Under the pieces are notes generated by a model. That model did no database searches and was not told where the DNA came from. It saw only the letters and a list, made by a program, of their open reading frames with translations. A stretch of DNA of 9,284 nt from Candidatus Omnitrophota bacterium (lineage in GTDB: Bacteria > Omnitrophota > Gorgyraeia > Duberdicusellales > 4484-171): assembly GCA_023228195.1 (NCBI GenBank), contig JALOBR010000055.1, forward strand, positions 1-9,284. Reading direction: 5' to 3'. A program made the position numbers and the translations under genes. Shown piece by piece: positions 1-5,553 of the stretch (its first letter is position 1; every line of letters begins with the position of its first letter).

Positions 1-151
1 TTAACTTCTCCAAAATTTCCGGCAAAGGAGAACCATACTCTTTTTCCATTGCGCTGTCGGCGTCAAAAAATGAAAAGCCCAGCCTTTCAGCCAGGATCTT
101 TCCGACAAATGTTTTGCCGCTTCCCGGCATTCCGATCAGAGTGATATTCAT
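1..151 (-). CDS. aroK: Shikimate kinase-like P-loop kinase (N-terminal 50 residues, cut by window edge)
   Basis: The visible 50 residues start at an ATG at 151 and run off the left edge. They open with a beta strand and a Walker A P-loop, GMPGSGKT (residues 7-14), followed by FFDADSAME (residues 28-36), whose DxD matches the Mg/substrate-binding aspartates of shikimate kinase, and then SPLPEIL, where AroK proteins have a 'G.SI.EIF' stretch. Shikimate kinase phosphorylates shikimate with ATP in the cytoplasm, in aromatic amino acid synthesis. The lid and the rest of the protein are outside the window, so a related small-molecule kinase (gluconate or adenylate kinase type) is not excluded. No Shine-Dalgarno is seen. 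The reading frame is open back to a TAA about 15 codons upstream with no earlier start. It lies 53 bases after the zincin-like gene and may be co-transcribed with it. Confidence 0.72.
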   Translation of the reverse strand, partial: MNITLIGMPGSGKTFVGKILAERLGFSFFDADSAMEKEYGSPLPEILEKL

Positions 152-204
152 ATTACTATTTTGAAATAGGCGCCGATGCTGGCTGAAAGGAAATTATCAG
201 CTCC

Positions 205-855
205 TCAATCAAGGCTTGATCGCAATACATTCCAAACTCTATTTATGTCTTTTGATATTTCCCACTCATCGGCCGCCATCTCCCTCAGGCGTGCGTGCTG
301 AGGATAGCCGTTATCAACCGCTCCGTTCATGAGGTCGGAAAACTCGATATTCAACAGCGCCGTAAGGGATTCCTTCACGTCGTTATATTTCTGAGGATCA
401 ACCGGCTCCGACTCTCCGAATTTAAACCAGGTATAAAAATGCAAAAGCTCGTGCATTGTCGTCGCGTTGGCGTTCGTCTTCTGGGCAGGGACGTAAAAAA
501 ACTTGGCTTTATCTTCGATATAATAAGGGTAGCGGCCGGTTATTGTCATATAGGCAGTTATTCTATCTGCGATCCTGATGCCGAATATCCTTTCGGCGCG
601 CTTCTCGAATTCCTCCGCCACCGTATCCCAGTTTCTTTGAAGCTCCTCTCTCGAAATCTGCACGTCAATGCCATTCTCAAAAAGATACTTTCTTACGAAC
701 TCCCTTACCTTCCCCGTATTGCCGACGTCCGATGTAAAATCTAGCAGTTCCTTATAGGTCTTGGTTTGATTTCCAGGCTGGTTATGCGACCCAGGTCCCT
801 TTTTCAACAAACATTCGATATCCTTATCCTCATCGTAAGCAAAAATGATTTCCAT
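205..855 (-). CDS. HELLH zincin-like putative metallopeptidase, 216 aa
   Basis: I do not recognise a named family. The clear signature is TTMHELLHFYTW, with HELLH at residues 135-139, the HExxH zinc-binding motif with its catalytic Glu. About 23 residues later NDVKESLTALLN (Glu162) is well placed to be a gluzincin-type third ligand. The protein is soluble: no signal peptide or membrane helix. The N-terminal half is charged and helical. Presence of HExxH suggests a zinc peptidase or a relative; substrate unknown. The ATG at 855 is chosen because a strong extended -10 box ends only 8 bases before it, implying a leaderless or near-leaderless mRNA. It follows the membrane NERD gene after a 100-base spacer that contains its own promoter, so it is probably a separate unit. 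A long ORF on the opposite strand (295-744) is only its shadow. Confidence 0.7.
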   Translation of the reverse strand: MEIIFAYDEDKDIECLLKKGPGSHNQPGNQTKTYKELLDFTSDVGNTGKVREFVRKYLFENGIDVQISREELQRNWDTVAEEFEKRAERIFGIRIADRITAYMTITGRYPYYIEDKAKFFYVPAQKTNANATTMHELLHFYTWFKFGESEPVDPQKYNDVKESLTALLNIEFSDLMNGAVDNGYPQHARLREMAADEWEISKDINRVWNVLRSSLD

Positions 856-863
856 ATGATTTT

Positions 864-872
864 ATTATATCA
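864..872 (-). promoter_or_regulatory. Extended -10 promoter of the zincin-like gene
   Basis: Read on the minus strand this is TGATATAAT, a perfect TGn plus TATAAT extended -10 element. It ends 8 bases before the ATG at 855, so transcription would start at or next to the start codon. No good -35 is visible, as is usual for extended -10 promoters. The same 18 bases (859-876) recur exactly at 3385-3402 in front of another ORF. Confidence 0.65.
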
Positions 873-888
873 GATAATATCACCTGAT
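869..888. promoter_or_regulatory. 20-bp near-palindrome, operator candidate
   Basis: On the minus strand ATCAGGTGATATTATCTGAT is symmetrical at 16 of 20 positions (ATCAG and CTGAT arms perfect). It occupies the spacer just upstream of, and touching, the extended -10 box, the usual place for a repressor site. The regulator is unknown. It could also be a chance dyad in AT-rich DNA. Confidence 0.4.
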
Positions 889-955
889 TTACCAAAAAAA
901 ATGTTTTGCTTGTTGTCTGATTATTATAGAAGGCTACCTTATCCACTCCGCCTGT

Positions 956-1693
956 TTACTCGGACTGTACCAATTCTTTCAAGCTCAAGCTTACTTTTGA
1001 TATGTCATCTGGCGTGTATATTCTTTTCCCAGAACAGATCAATTTTCTCAAAAAAAGTTTTTGGATAACGAAAACATTATTAACCGATTTCAAACCAAAA
1101 TGCATTATGGCGCTTGAAGCAAAAACAAGAGCCGGATTTACAAAAATTTCCATACCAATTTTTTCCTTGAGGTGACCGTGCAAGCTTAATGCTTCCGCCA
1201 TGGCCTGTTTCAAAATATCTTTTTCTTGAAACGGGGAATTATTTAAAGTTAACTCTTTTCCATTAAAAGCGATTACTCCTTGATGACTTTTTACCTCTAT
1301 GGAAAACAGGCCTGTCGGCCCCAAAACAACAAAATCTATATTTCCCTGGTCGCCGATCTTAATATCCTGAAAAACGAAAAAATAGTTAGATAGCTTTGCG
1401 AGCTCGTAATATATAGCCCCCTCCGCTTTTCCTCCTCTATAAAATTTATAATATTCTTTTTCAGCCTTTGTTCTCTCGCGATAAATAAACCAAATAATCG
1501 GCGAGTACATAATTGCTAAAACGAACAACTTAATCAAAATAATCAAAGGTGGATCCGTAATAATCTCCAAATTTTGGTAAATGACAACCAAAGGAAAAAT
1601 AACGAGAAAAATAGACCAAGAAATCGATGAATATTTCTCAATTTGTTCTATCCGCTTTAAATATCTGCTCGCCTCCCCGTACATTATAGCCAT
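956..1693 (-). CDS. Membrane-anchored NERD-domain nuclease-like protein, 245 aa
   Basis: Two predicted membrane helices at about residues 26-41 and 50-70 are followed by a cytoplasmic NERD (nuclease-related) domain at about 85-180. The domain shows its standard elements: GGKAEG (Glu91), GNIDFVVLGPTGLF (Asp120) and SIEVKSH (Glu133-x-Lys135), a complete PD-(D/E)XK-type site. NERD domains are predicted DNA-processing nucleases. The C-terminal ~65 residues (strand-rich, ending TPDDISKVSLSLKEL) look like the usual NERD tail. Two close ATGs exist (1693 and 1684); 1693 is used. A TATAAT at 1702-1707 lies 8 bases upstream of it and overlaps the stop of the preceding gene, so it may have its own start as well as read-through. 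The nine-base gap to the NOV_C-like nuclease suggests one operon. Confidence 0.82.
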   Translation of the reverse strand: MAIMYGEASRYLKRIEQIEKYSSISWSIFLVIFPLVVIYQNLEIITDPPLIILIKLFVLAIMYSPIIWFIYRERTKAEKEYYKFYRGGKAEGAIYYELAKLSNYFFVFQDIKIGDQGNIDFVVLGPTGLFSIEVKSHQGVIAFNGKELTLNNSPFQEKDILKQAMAEALSLHGHLKEKIGMEIFVNPALVFASSAIMHFGLKSVNNVFVIQKLFLRKLICSGKRIYTPDDISKVSLSLKELVQSE

Positions 1694-1702
1694 AATAAAA
1701 AA

Positions 1703-2179
1703 TTATAAGTTAATTTGGTATTGCAACCTTTTTGTTTTAATTTTAGACTCAAGCTCTTTAAATGTTAGTATTACGTAGCTCTTACTCTCAGGATGGAGGC
1801 TGATAAAACAAAAACAATATTGCTCACCGAGTTTATCCGCAAGTCTAAATTCATTTTCTGTCGCGCCGAAGAAAAATCCGTCTGGATTGTTGGTAAGTTT
1901 CTTCTGTGTTGTTTTAAGTTCTATTAATATAAGTTGCCCTACGGGAGTGCTCGAGATGCCAAGGCTGCCCTGCGACGGAAGGAGAACAAGATCAAATGCT
2001 CGAGAAAATGTCATTGGCAAACCGAAACGATTCAAAACCTCCTTACGCTCTTTTTTACTAGGCTTTCTAAAGCGACTATCCGACATAAGCAAAAAATCAA
2101 CCGCTGATGTTTCAGTCGCATTGTTCTTAAGTGTCGCGCCATATGAGTGCTCGTATGCCACAATTTGATTAGACCACAA
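1703..2179 (-). CDS. NOV_C/DUF3883-like PD-(D/E)XK nuclease, 158 aa
   Basis: The central part reads AFDLVLLP (Asp63), then LILIELKTTQKK (Glu87-x-Lys89), then GFFFGATENEFRLADKLGEQY. This order - Asp, ExKTT, F..(S/T)..E......G..Y - is the pattern of the DUF3883/NOV_C domain, a PD-(D/E)XK-fold module usually fused to helicases or McrB-type proteins in defence loci. Here it stands alone, with about 55 N-terminal residues of unrecognised sequence. The start is uncertain. A stop codon (TGA at 2180-2182) precedes a TTG at 2179; other candidates are GTG at 2161 and ATG at residue 32. The absence of a good ATG could mean the gene lost a longer N-terminus where it meets the structured spacer. It is followed after nine bases by the NERD membrane protein. 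Confidence 0.68.
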   Translation of the reverse strand: MWSNQIVAYEHSYGATLKNNATETSAVDFLLMSDSRFRKPSKKERKEVLNRFGLPMTFSRAFDLVLLPSQGSLGISSTPVGQLILIELKTTQKKLTNNPDGFFFGATENEFRLADKLGEQYCFCFISLHPESKSYVILTFKELESKIKTKRLQYQINL

Positions 2180-2223
2180 TCAAATACCCAGATCAAGATC
2201 TCTTTCAATCTCCCGCCGATCTG

Positions 2224-2238
2224 CCGCGCGAAGCGCGG
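2224..2238. repeat. GC-rich perfect hairpin
   Basis: CCGCGC, a three-base GAA loop, then GCGCGG: six G-C pairs. Very stable, and conspicuous in DNA that is otherwise mostly A and T. It is not followed by a U-run on either strand, so it is not a standard terminator. Confidence 0.55.
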
Positions 2239-2248
2239 CGCAATTTTC

Positions 2249-2283
2249 CAGCAAAAAAGCAGGTTTGAGCCTGCCTTCTGCTG
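2249..2283 (-). terminator. Possible terminator or two-tier hairpin downstream of the VRR-NUC unit
   Basis: On the minus strand GCAGG, loop CTCAAA, CCTGC is followed at once by six T (2258-2253), a short intrinsic-terminator shape about 190 bases after the nuclease stop. The outer arms CAGCA (2283-2279) and TGCTG (2253-2249) can also pair, making a longer imperfect hairpin that would sequester the T-run. A five-pair inner stem is weak for a terminator. Confidence 0.4.
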
Positions 2284-2416
2284 AAATAACAGTTTGTGAT
2301 TCCGTCGAGGGCTGGCCGACTCGAGCTAGAACCTAAACGGGTCAAGCCCAGTAAGGCGATTTCAAGTATTTCTATCTTATCATATCGACGCGTCTCGGGC
2401 ACCCCTTATTTTAATA

Positions 2417-2434
2417 AAAAGTGACAAAAGTGAC
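2417..2434. repeat. Two tandem copies of a 9-base unit
   Basis: AAAAGTGAC occurs twice head to tail in the AT-rich end of the spacer. Two copies only; probably replication slippage, with no known role. Confidence 0.5.
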
Positions 2435-2464
2435 ACAACTTTGAGATATACAACTGTCATTAAT

Positions 2465-2995
2465 TTAAAGAATATCTTCCCATTCGACGATTATAAGCGA
2501 TTCTGGCGATATTCCACATAACAAAGCCCCTTCTATAAACCTTATCTGAGGAGAATTTAGTCTATCTTTCCCCGTCCTTTTAGCTTCAAAAAAGACTAGC
2601 TGATCGCCACACCATGCAAAAACATCGAAACAAGCTGTTGTCTTTGCTGTTTTCCATATATTTTGTAACAAATGTTCTTTATCTTGGGGAATCGACACAT
2701 GTTCCGATTGCAAATTCCACATTTTAGGCATGCTTCGTAAATAATGAGTACCACCGTAACTTTCAACCCATACGCCATCCCATCCCTGATCAAGCAAAAG
2801 ACGAAGAACTGCAAGCTCAGCAAAACACGCTTCCTCTTTGTAATTAATTATGGGCTTGTTCCCATAATCAAAGTTAACGGATGGTCCCTTCCAAACTGAA
2901 AATTTTGGACGCGCCACCGGTAAACTTATAACCGTACTATCCGAAAGCTGAATTTCAATTCTGTCCGCTGGTTGTAATTCCTTAGGAAAATCCAT
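2465..2995 (-). CDS. VRR-NUC-like PD-(D/E)XK nuclease, 176 aa
   Basis: The C-terminal half reads CFDVFAW (Asp124), then LVFFEAKRTGKDRLNSPQ (Glu137-x-Lys139, Gln150), then about 20 residues later LIIVEWE. This Asp - E.K - GKDRL - Q order is the pattern of the VRR-NUC family of predicted nucleases (FAN1-type and phage resolvase-like). EEACFAELAVLRLL (Glu60) can supply the first-helix Glu, and QGWDGVWVESYGG follows. The N-terminal 50 residues are not recognised. VRR-NUC proteins cut branched or flapped DNA; whether this small one does so is unknown. Start: ATG at 2995, no Shine-Dalgarno. It follows the 88-residue orphan after 28 bases and ends before the structured spacer, so it is the last gene of a short unit. 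Could equally be an HJC- or restriction-type relative. Confidence 0.7.
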   Translation of the reverse strand: MDFPKELQPADRIEIQLSDSTVISLPVARPKFSVWKGPSVNFDYGNKPIINYKEEACFAELAVLRLLLDQGWDGVWVESYGGTHYLRSMPKMWNLQSEHVSIPQDKEHLLQNIWKTAKTTACFDVFAWCGDQLVFFEAKRTGKDRLNSPQIRFIEGALLCGISPESLIIVEWEDIL

Positions 2996-3013
2996 GGTAG
3001 CTATAACTTAAAA

Positions 3014-3027
3014 ATAATGATCATTAT
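3014..3027. promoter_or_regulatory. 14-bp perfect palindrome between two genes
   Basis: ATAATGATCATTAT is its own reverse complement. It overlaps the stop codon of the 88-residue ORF and a TATAAT (3028-3023, minus strand) 27 bases before the nuclease start. Possible operator or internal promoter; possible chance in AT-rich sequence. Confidence 0.35.
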
Positions 3028-3290
3028 AGTCTGTTCACAGCTTCGCCGTCGGATTTGTCATAATCTTCTTTTGTAATTTCATATCCAGAAGATAAAACTT
3101 GGGCGACATCGTTAATCGAATAATCGACTTCGATCTCTTTCCCGCAACCCATTTTAAGATAAGCGACAAAAGGAACTTTTCCGCCCTTAGTCGGAATTGT
3201 CCTTATGATGTTTATGCCATCAGATGCATAAAGCTCCCTCTGGAATGCGATTGGACTGAGATTAGAAAGTTCGTGTTTTATCCCTGCCAT
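3024..3290 (-). CDS. Hypothetical protein, 88 aa
   Basis: No family recognised. The protein is soluble and looks alpha/beta, with a run PFVAYLKMGCGKEIEVDYSI (residues 40-59) and an acidic C-terminal end (EDYDKSDGE). It has no Cys pairs, no membrane helix and no DNA-binding motif I can name. ATG at 3290; no Shine-Dalgarno. It lies seven bases downstream of a 28-codon ORF, in the same frame and separated by one TAA, and 28 bases upstream of the VRR-NUC-like nuclease. Small genes directly before solitary nucleases are often inhibitors or specificity partners, but nothing in the sequence proves that here. Confidence 0.6.
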   Translation of the reverse strand: MAGIKHELSNLSPIAFQRELYASDGINIIRTIPTKGGKVPFVAYLKMGCGKEIEVDYSINDVAQVLSSGYEITKEDYDKSDGEAVNRL

Positions 3291-3296
3291 ATATTT

Positions 3297-3383
3297 TTAT
3301 TTTTCAAATCTCTGGATCAATTTTAGATACTTACACTGGAGTTCTTCACTTACTGTGCCTGACCCCATTCTCCTAACTCTCAT
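3297..3383 (-). CDS. Small ORF, 28 aa, directly after a promoter
   Basis: ATG at 3383 opens a 28-codon frame ending in TAA at 3297-3299. It starts MRVRRMGSGTVSEEL and ends in a basic helix-like tail, KLIQRFEK. The start is six bases after an extended -10 box, the same near-leaderless layout as the zincin-like gene. It is in frame with the 88-residue ORF that follows, with TAA plus two codons between them. It could be a real microprotein, a leader peptide that controls the downstream genes, or an N-terminal extension cut off by a nonsense mutation. No similarity recognised. Confidence 0.4.
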   Translation of the reverse strand: MRVRRMGSGTVSEELQCKYLKLIQRFEK

Positions 3384-3389
3384 AATTTT

Positions 3390-3398
3390 ATTATATCA
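3390..3398 (-). promoter_or_regulatory. Extended -10 promoter for the small ORF / orphan / VRR-NUC unit
   Basis: Minus strand TGATATAAT, identical to the element at 864-872 and lying in 18 bases of exact identity (3385-3402 against 859-876), with four more matching bases after one mismatch. Position just after the end of the exported-protein gene and just before the small ORF fits a promoter for the three downstream ORFs. Confidence 0.6.
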
Positions 3399-3468
3399 GA
3401 TAGTATCCCAAAAACCGCTTTTTATTGGACGGCTCGTTATTCTGGATTGCCTATACTTCTCCATAATT

Positions 3469-4569
3469 TTATTTCAGCGGCGCAAAAGTCTTTGCGAATT
3501 GGATCAGATCCTCCCTGTCAGTGTTCTCTCCGATGAGAAAATAATTCACATCAGGACCATAGTACAAAGAAATGCCTATTTTACCGCCCTGCTCCCACAG
3601 CCACGCTTTCTTTCCGGCCTCTTGATTGGCAATATCTACATAGTCTAAAGAATTAACCATCCCAATGTCCCCAACTCCCTCGAAGGCTTTTATCCTTGAA
3701 TTGTCTCTTTCGTAAACGGCCGTAAAAGTCCCTTTTGTTTCGAAAGTCATCTCTCTGTTGCTTTCGATACTTTTTAACTTATAACCGTTTATTATTCCTT
3801 GAGGATAAAAAACCGGAAAATCTACGACCTTCGCAGTTTTTTCGTAAACAGCCCTATGCTTTTCCGTTTCAATATTGGGATCTATCGAATTTTCGAACAT
3901 TTCCGAATAAATTTTGATTGCAGCAGTTTGTTCTTGGTTGGACAATTTTCCTATCGAGACCGTCTCAAGGAAATCATTAAAAGCGTTAGTGCATTTTTCT
4001 ATGTTTTGCGATCCGGGATACATTATGAAAATATATAATTTTTCGTTTACGGGAGCCTCAACTGCGATAGCTATACCCGGAACTTCTTCAACTGTAATTT
4101 TAAGAGCCTCTGCTCCTGAAACTCTGATAATCTCTGATTTATAACTTATCGGTTGGTTTTCCTGATTTTCCGAATCAAATTTATTTTGAAGATTTTTCAC
4201 GTCGGTTTTTCCATCAGAGATAAAATTTGTTAATTTGCATCCTTGTTTTATCTCTCCGATTCCTGTTTGCTCCAAAGCTTCCGGGCTGAAAAAATCTATT
4301 TGATTTGATGAAACTGGCGTCTCCTGCCAGTCGGCGGGGATATTCATTGATAACCCTTCCTTTGTGTTCTCCACTGTTTTTATGCCAGACGACTCCTTAA
4401 TAGTATATCCGCTAGAATTTTTCTCGTTTTGTTGTAATGGCTGATAATCCTCCGCATCTTCACTTAAATATTGTTTATATAAAAAAATCCCTCCTCCCGT
4501 CAGGAGAGCCACAGTTGCAACAATAGCTAAATATTTTAAATTTGTTTTACCTCGCACAATGAAGGACAT
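3469..4569 (-). CDS. Exported single-pass PsbP-like protein, 366 aa
   Basis: An N-terminal positively charged stretch and a membrane helix (about residues 12-34, LKYLAIVATVALLTGGGIF) anchor the protein with the rest outside the cytoplasmic membrane. There is no lipobox. After a polar linker, residues 54-205 look PsbP-like (GYTIKESSG...LSMNIPADW...FNDFLETVSI), the fold often found in small bacterial surface proteins. Residues 245-366 form a second domain (FPVFYPQGIINGYKLKSIE...LWEQGGKIGISLYYG) resembling MucB/DUF4367-type beta domains; this is weaker. Role unknown, probably cell-envelope. ATG at 4569 sits 17 bases after a TATAAT with no Shine-Dalgarno. It is not an obvious partner of the nucleases. 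Confidence 0.72.
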   Translation of the reverse strand: MSFIVRGKTNLKYLAIVATVALLTGGGIFLYKQYLSEDAEDYQPLQQNEKNSSGYTIKESSGIKTVENTKEGLSMNIPADWQETPVSSNQIDFFSPEALEQTGIGEIKQGCKLTNFISDGKTDVKNLQNKFDSENQENQPISYKSEIIRVSGAEALKITVEEVPGIAIAVEAPVNEKLYIFIMYPGSQNIEKCTNAFNDFLETVSIGKLSNQEQTAAIKIYSEMFENSIDPNIETEKHRAVYEKTAKVVDFPVFYPQGIINGYKLKSIESNREMTFETKGTFTAVYERDNSRIKAFEGVGDIGMVNSLDYVDIANQEAGKKAWLWEQGGKIGISLYYGPDVNYFLIGENTDREDLIQFAKTFAPLK

Positions 4570-4574
4570 AATTA

Positions 4575-4600
4575 AGAACCGTTAAAATTATATTGGTTCT
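4575..4600 (-). promoter_or_regulatory. Promoter of the exported-protein gene with flanking inverted repeat
   Basis: TATAAT is at 4592-4587 (minus strand); TTGCTT about 19 bases upstream is a possible -35. The box is enclosed by AGAACC (4575-4580) and GGTTCT (4595-4600), a six-base inverted repeat with a 14-base centre, as expected for an operator. TATAATTTTA and a nearby GGTT are shared with the promoter at 5334-5358. Confidence 0.5.
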
Positions 4601-4635
4601 ATTCTACCAAAAAGCAACTTTTGTGGAAACGGTTA

Positions 4636-5274
4636 TTACCCCAAGTGCTGATGGTCGTTTACTGCTTCGATGCTCCAACCCGCTTCCGTCTTTTTGCAGT
4701 AGGTTATTCCCGTATTGGTGATCTTCAATTTATTGGCGAACGCGTAAAGGATAGCCGGTTTTACCATATCTTCCAGCGCCATTGTCAGGACCAGCATCTT
4801 GATGAAATTGCCGTGCGAGACCACCAAAATATTCTTTTGCGGCAAGCCTTCCAGATATTCCAAGGCTTTTATCGCCCTGACCTTATACTCCAGAAAATTC
4901 TCCTCGTCCGAGTAGTGCCAATTGATGTCGTCCTGATGCAGATTGCATTCCTCGTTGATCTTTGCCGCCATCTGGCCGTTGCTCCTGTGGCCGAGCATCT
5001 CCGAAGGCCTTCTGTGCTCCACCAAAATATCAGAATAGATTATCTCCTTGCCCGTCTCTTCCTGGATCATCCCGGCGGTCTGGACCGCTCTTTTCATCGT
5101 GCTGGCGTAGATCGTCTCGAGATCGATCAGCTTGGCCCTTTGGGCGACCAAACGGGCCTGCCTCGATCCGTTTTCGGAAAGCTGATCGTGCTCGTCCGCG
5201 CTCAAATGCAGCTTGTTATATTCGGTCTCGCCGTGACGTACGAAATATATGTTCTTCATGTTGTTCTCTGGCAT
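4636..5274 (-). CDS. Histidine phosphatase superfamily protein (phosphoglycerate mutase-like), 212 aa
   Basis: FVRHGETE (residues 11-18; His14 nucleophile with Arg13) at the N-terminus, ASTMKRAVQTA (Arg62), LVEHRRPSE (Glu86, general acid region) and VVSHGNFIKML (His154) give the full catalytic set of the histidine phosphatase branch-1 family. The NDHQHL end is also typical. Such enzymes remove phosphate from sugar phosphates, nucleotides or cofactor precursors in the cytoplasm. The substrate cannot be read from the sequence. The EHRRPSEMLGHRS stretch differs from glycolytic mutases, so phosphatase is more likely than GpmA. Start: ATG at 5274 gives five extra residues; ATG at 5259 gives the usual MKNIYFVRHGE start and is about as likely. 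It has its own promoter about 70 bases upstream. The long ORFs on the plus strand here are shadows. Confidence 0.88.
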   Translation of the reverse strand: MPENNMKNIYFVRHGETEYNKLHLSADEHDQLSENGSRQARLVAQRAKLIDLETIYASTMKRAVQTAGMIQEETGKEIIYSDILVEHRRPSEMLGHRSNGQMAAKINEECNLHQDDINWHYSDEENFLEYKVRAIKALEYLEGLPQKNILVVSHGNFIKMLVLTMALEDMVKPAILYAFANKLKITNTGITYCKKTEAGWSIEAVNDHQHLG

Positions 5275-5333
5275 TCATCTTTCGGATGTCCGGCGGCATC
5301 TTAACAAAAAAGCGGCTAAGAGCTTCCACGAAC

Positions 5334-5358
5334 AACCTAAAATTATACCTCTTAGGTT
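5334..5358 (-). promoter_or_regulatory. Promoter of the phosphatase gene within a 7-bp inverted repeat
   Basis: AACCTAA (5334-5340) and TTAGGTT (5352-5358) are perfect arms around an 11-base centre containing TATAAT on the minus strand (5347-5342). A dyad centred on the -10 box is a good operator candidate. A leader of roughly 60-75 bases would precede the gene. No convincing -35. Confidence 0.5.
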
Positions 5359-5360
5359 AA

Positions 5361-5476
5361 TGGAATCTCCCAACCGCTTTTTCGCGATCAGTCGAGACGG
5401 TTCATCCGGCTTGCGGCAGACTCCCCCGCTCGCCTTGCTTTCAGCAGAACCGCCCGGCGCCCGACCCGGCGCGAGG
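5361..5476 (-). ncRNA. GC-rich structured block, candidate ncRNA or dispersed repeat
   Basis: About 115 bases with far higher GC than the flanking DNA and no credible gene (the 79-codon frame across 5275-5514 has no domain-like features). On the minus strand GCGCC, six-base loop, GGCGC forms a hairpin (5472-5457). CGGTTC (5452-5447) can pair with GAACCG (5403-5398), closing a domain that holds smaller stems. The same GAACCG region can instead pair with CGGTT at 5376-5372, so two exclusive folds are possible. It sits immediately upstream of the phosphatase promoter. No known RNA family recognised. Confidence 0.35.
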
Positions 5477-5491
5477 AAAAAAATTATCGAA

Positions 5492-5507
5492 ACTATATTT
5501 ATATAGT
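5492..5507. repeat. AT-rich inverted repeat
   Basis: ACTATAT, TT, ATATAGT: seven-base perfect arms. It lies between the end of the PD-(D/E)XK gene and the GC-rich block. It may be a weak terminator (followed on the minus strand by a T-run at about 5483-5476), an operator, or a promoter (TATATAAAT) for the structured block. Confidence 0.35.
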
Positions 5508-5553
5508 AACACATTTTAACGATCCCGTCGAACTGCCAAAATTGTAGGTTTCA

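Larger units (their letters stand above)
2180..2464 (-). other. Geneless structured spacer (about 285 bases)
   Basis: No credible gene. The part from about 2205 to 2405 is richer in GC than its surroundings and full of short inverted repeats: 2224-2238, 2249-2283, and TCGAG 2305-2309 with CTCGA 2320-2324. An open frame of 65 codons crosses it (2205-2402) but reads through the hairpins, is rich in Arg and Ser and has no domain-like features, so I treat it as spurious. The block may be a dispersed intergenic repeat, a processed RNA, or the scar of an insertion. The last 60 bases (2403-2464) are AT-rich. Confidence 0.5.

Noticed and set aside
295..744. 149-codon ORF on the plus strand
   Set aside because: Antisense to the HELLH protein, no promoter and no domain-like features; the minus frame has a metal-site motif and a promoter.
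2180..2182. TGA just before the NOV_C-like frame as a possible recoded Gly codon (code 25)
   Set aside because: Reading through gives no ATG and only structured-spacer sequence; the zincin-like gene ends naturally at TGA, so standard code 11 fits.
2205..2402. 65-codon minus-strand ORF
   Set aside because: Reads straight through three hairpins, Arg/Ser-rich, no domain; better explained as structured non-coding DNA.
3014..3027. Fur-box-like reading of the ATAATGATCATTAT palindrome
   Set aside because: Too short, lacks the third repeat of a Fur site, overlaps a stop codon, and no iron-related gene is near.
3396..3464. 22-codon minus-strand ORF (MEKYRQSR...) between the exported protein and the next promoter
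   Set aside because: No promoter or ribosome site of its own and it runs into the -10 box of the next unit; length is within chance expectation.
4621..5304. 227-codon ORF on the plus strand, longer than the gene opposite it
   Set aside because: Complete shadow of the histidine phosphatase, whose catalytic motifs are unmistakable; rich in Arg, His and Leu as expected of antisense frames.
5275..5514. 79-codon minus-strand ORF ahead of the phosphatase
   Set aside because: Crosses the GC-rich structured block and the phosphatase promoter; no protein-like pattern.
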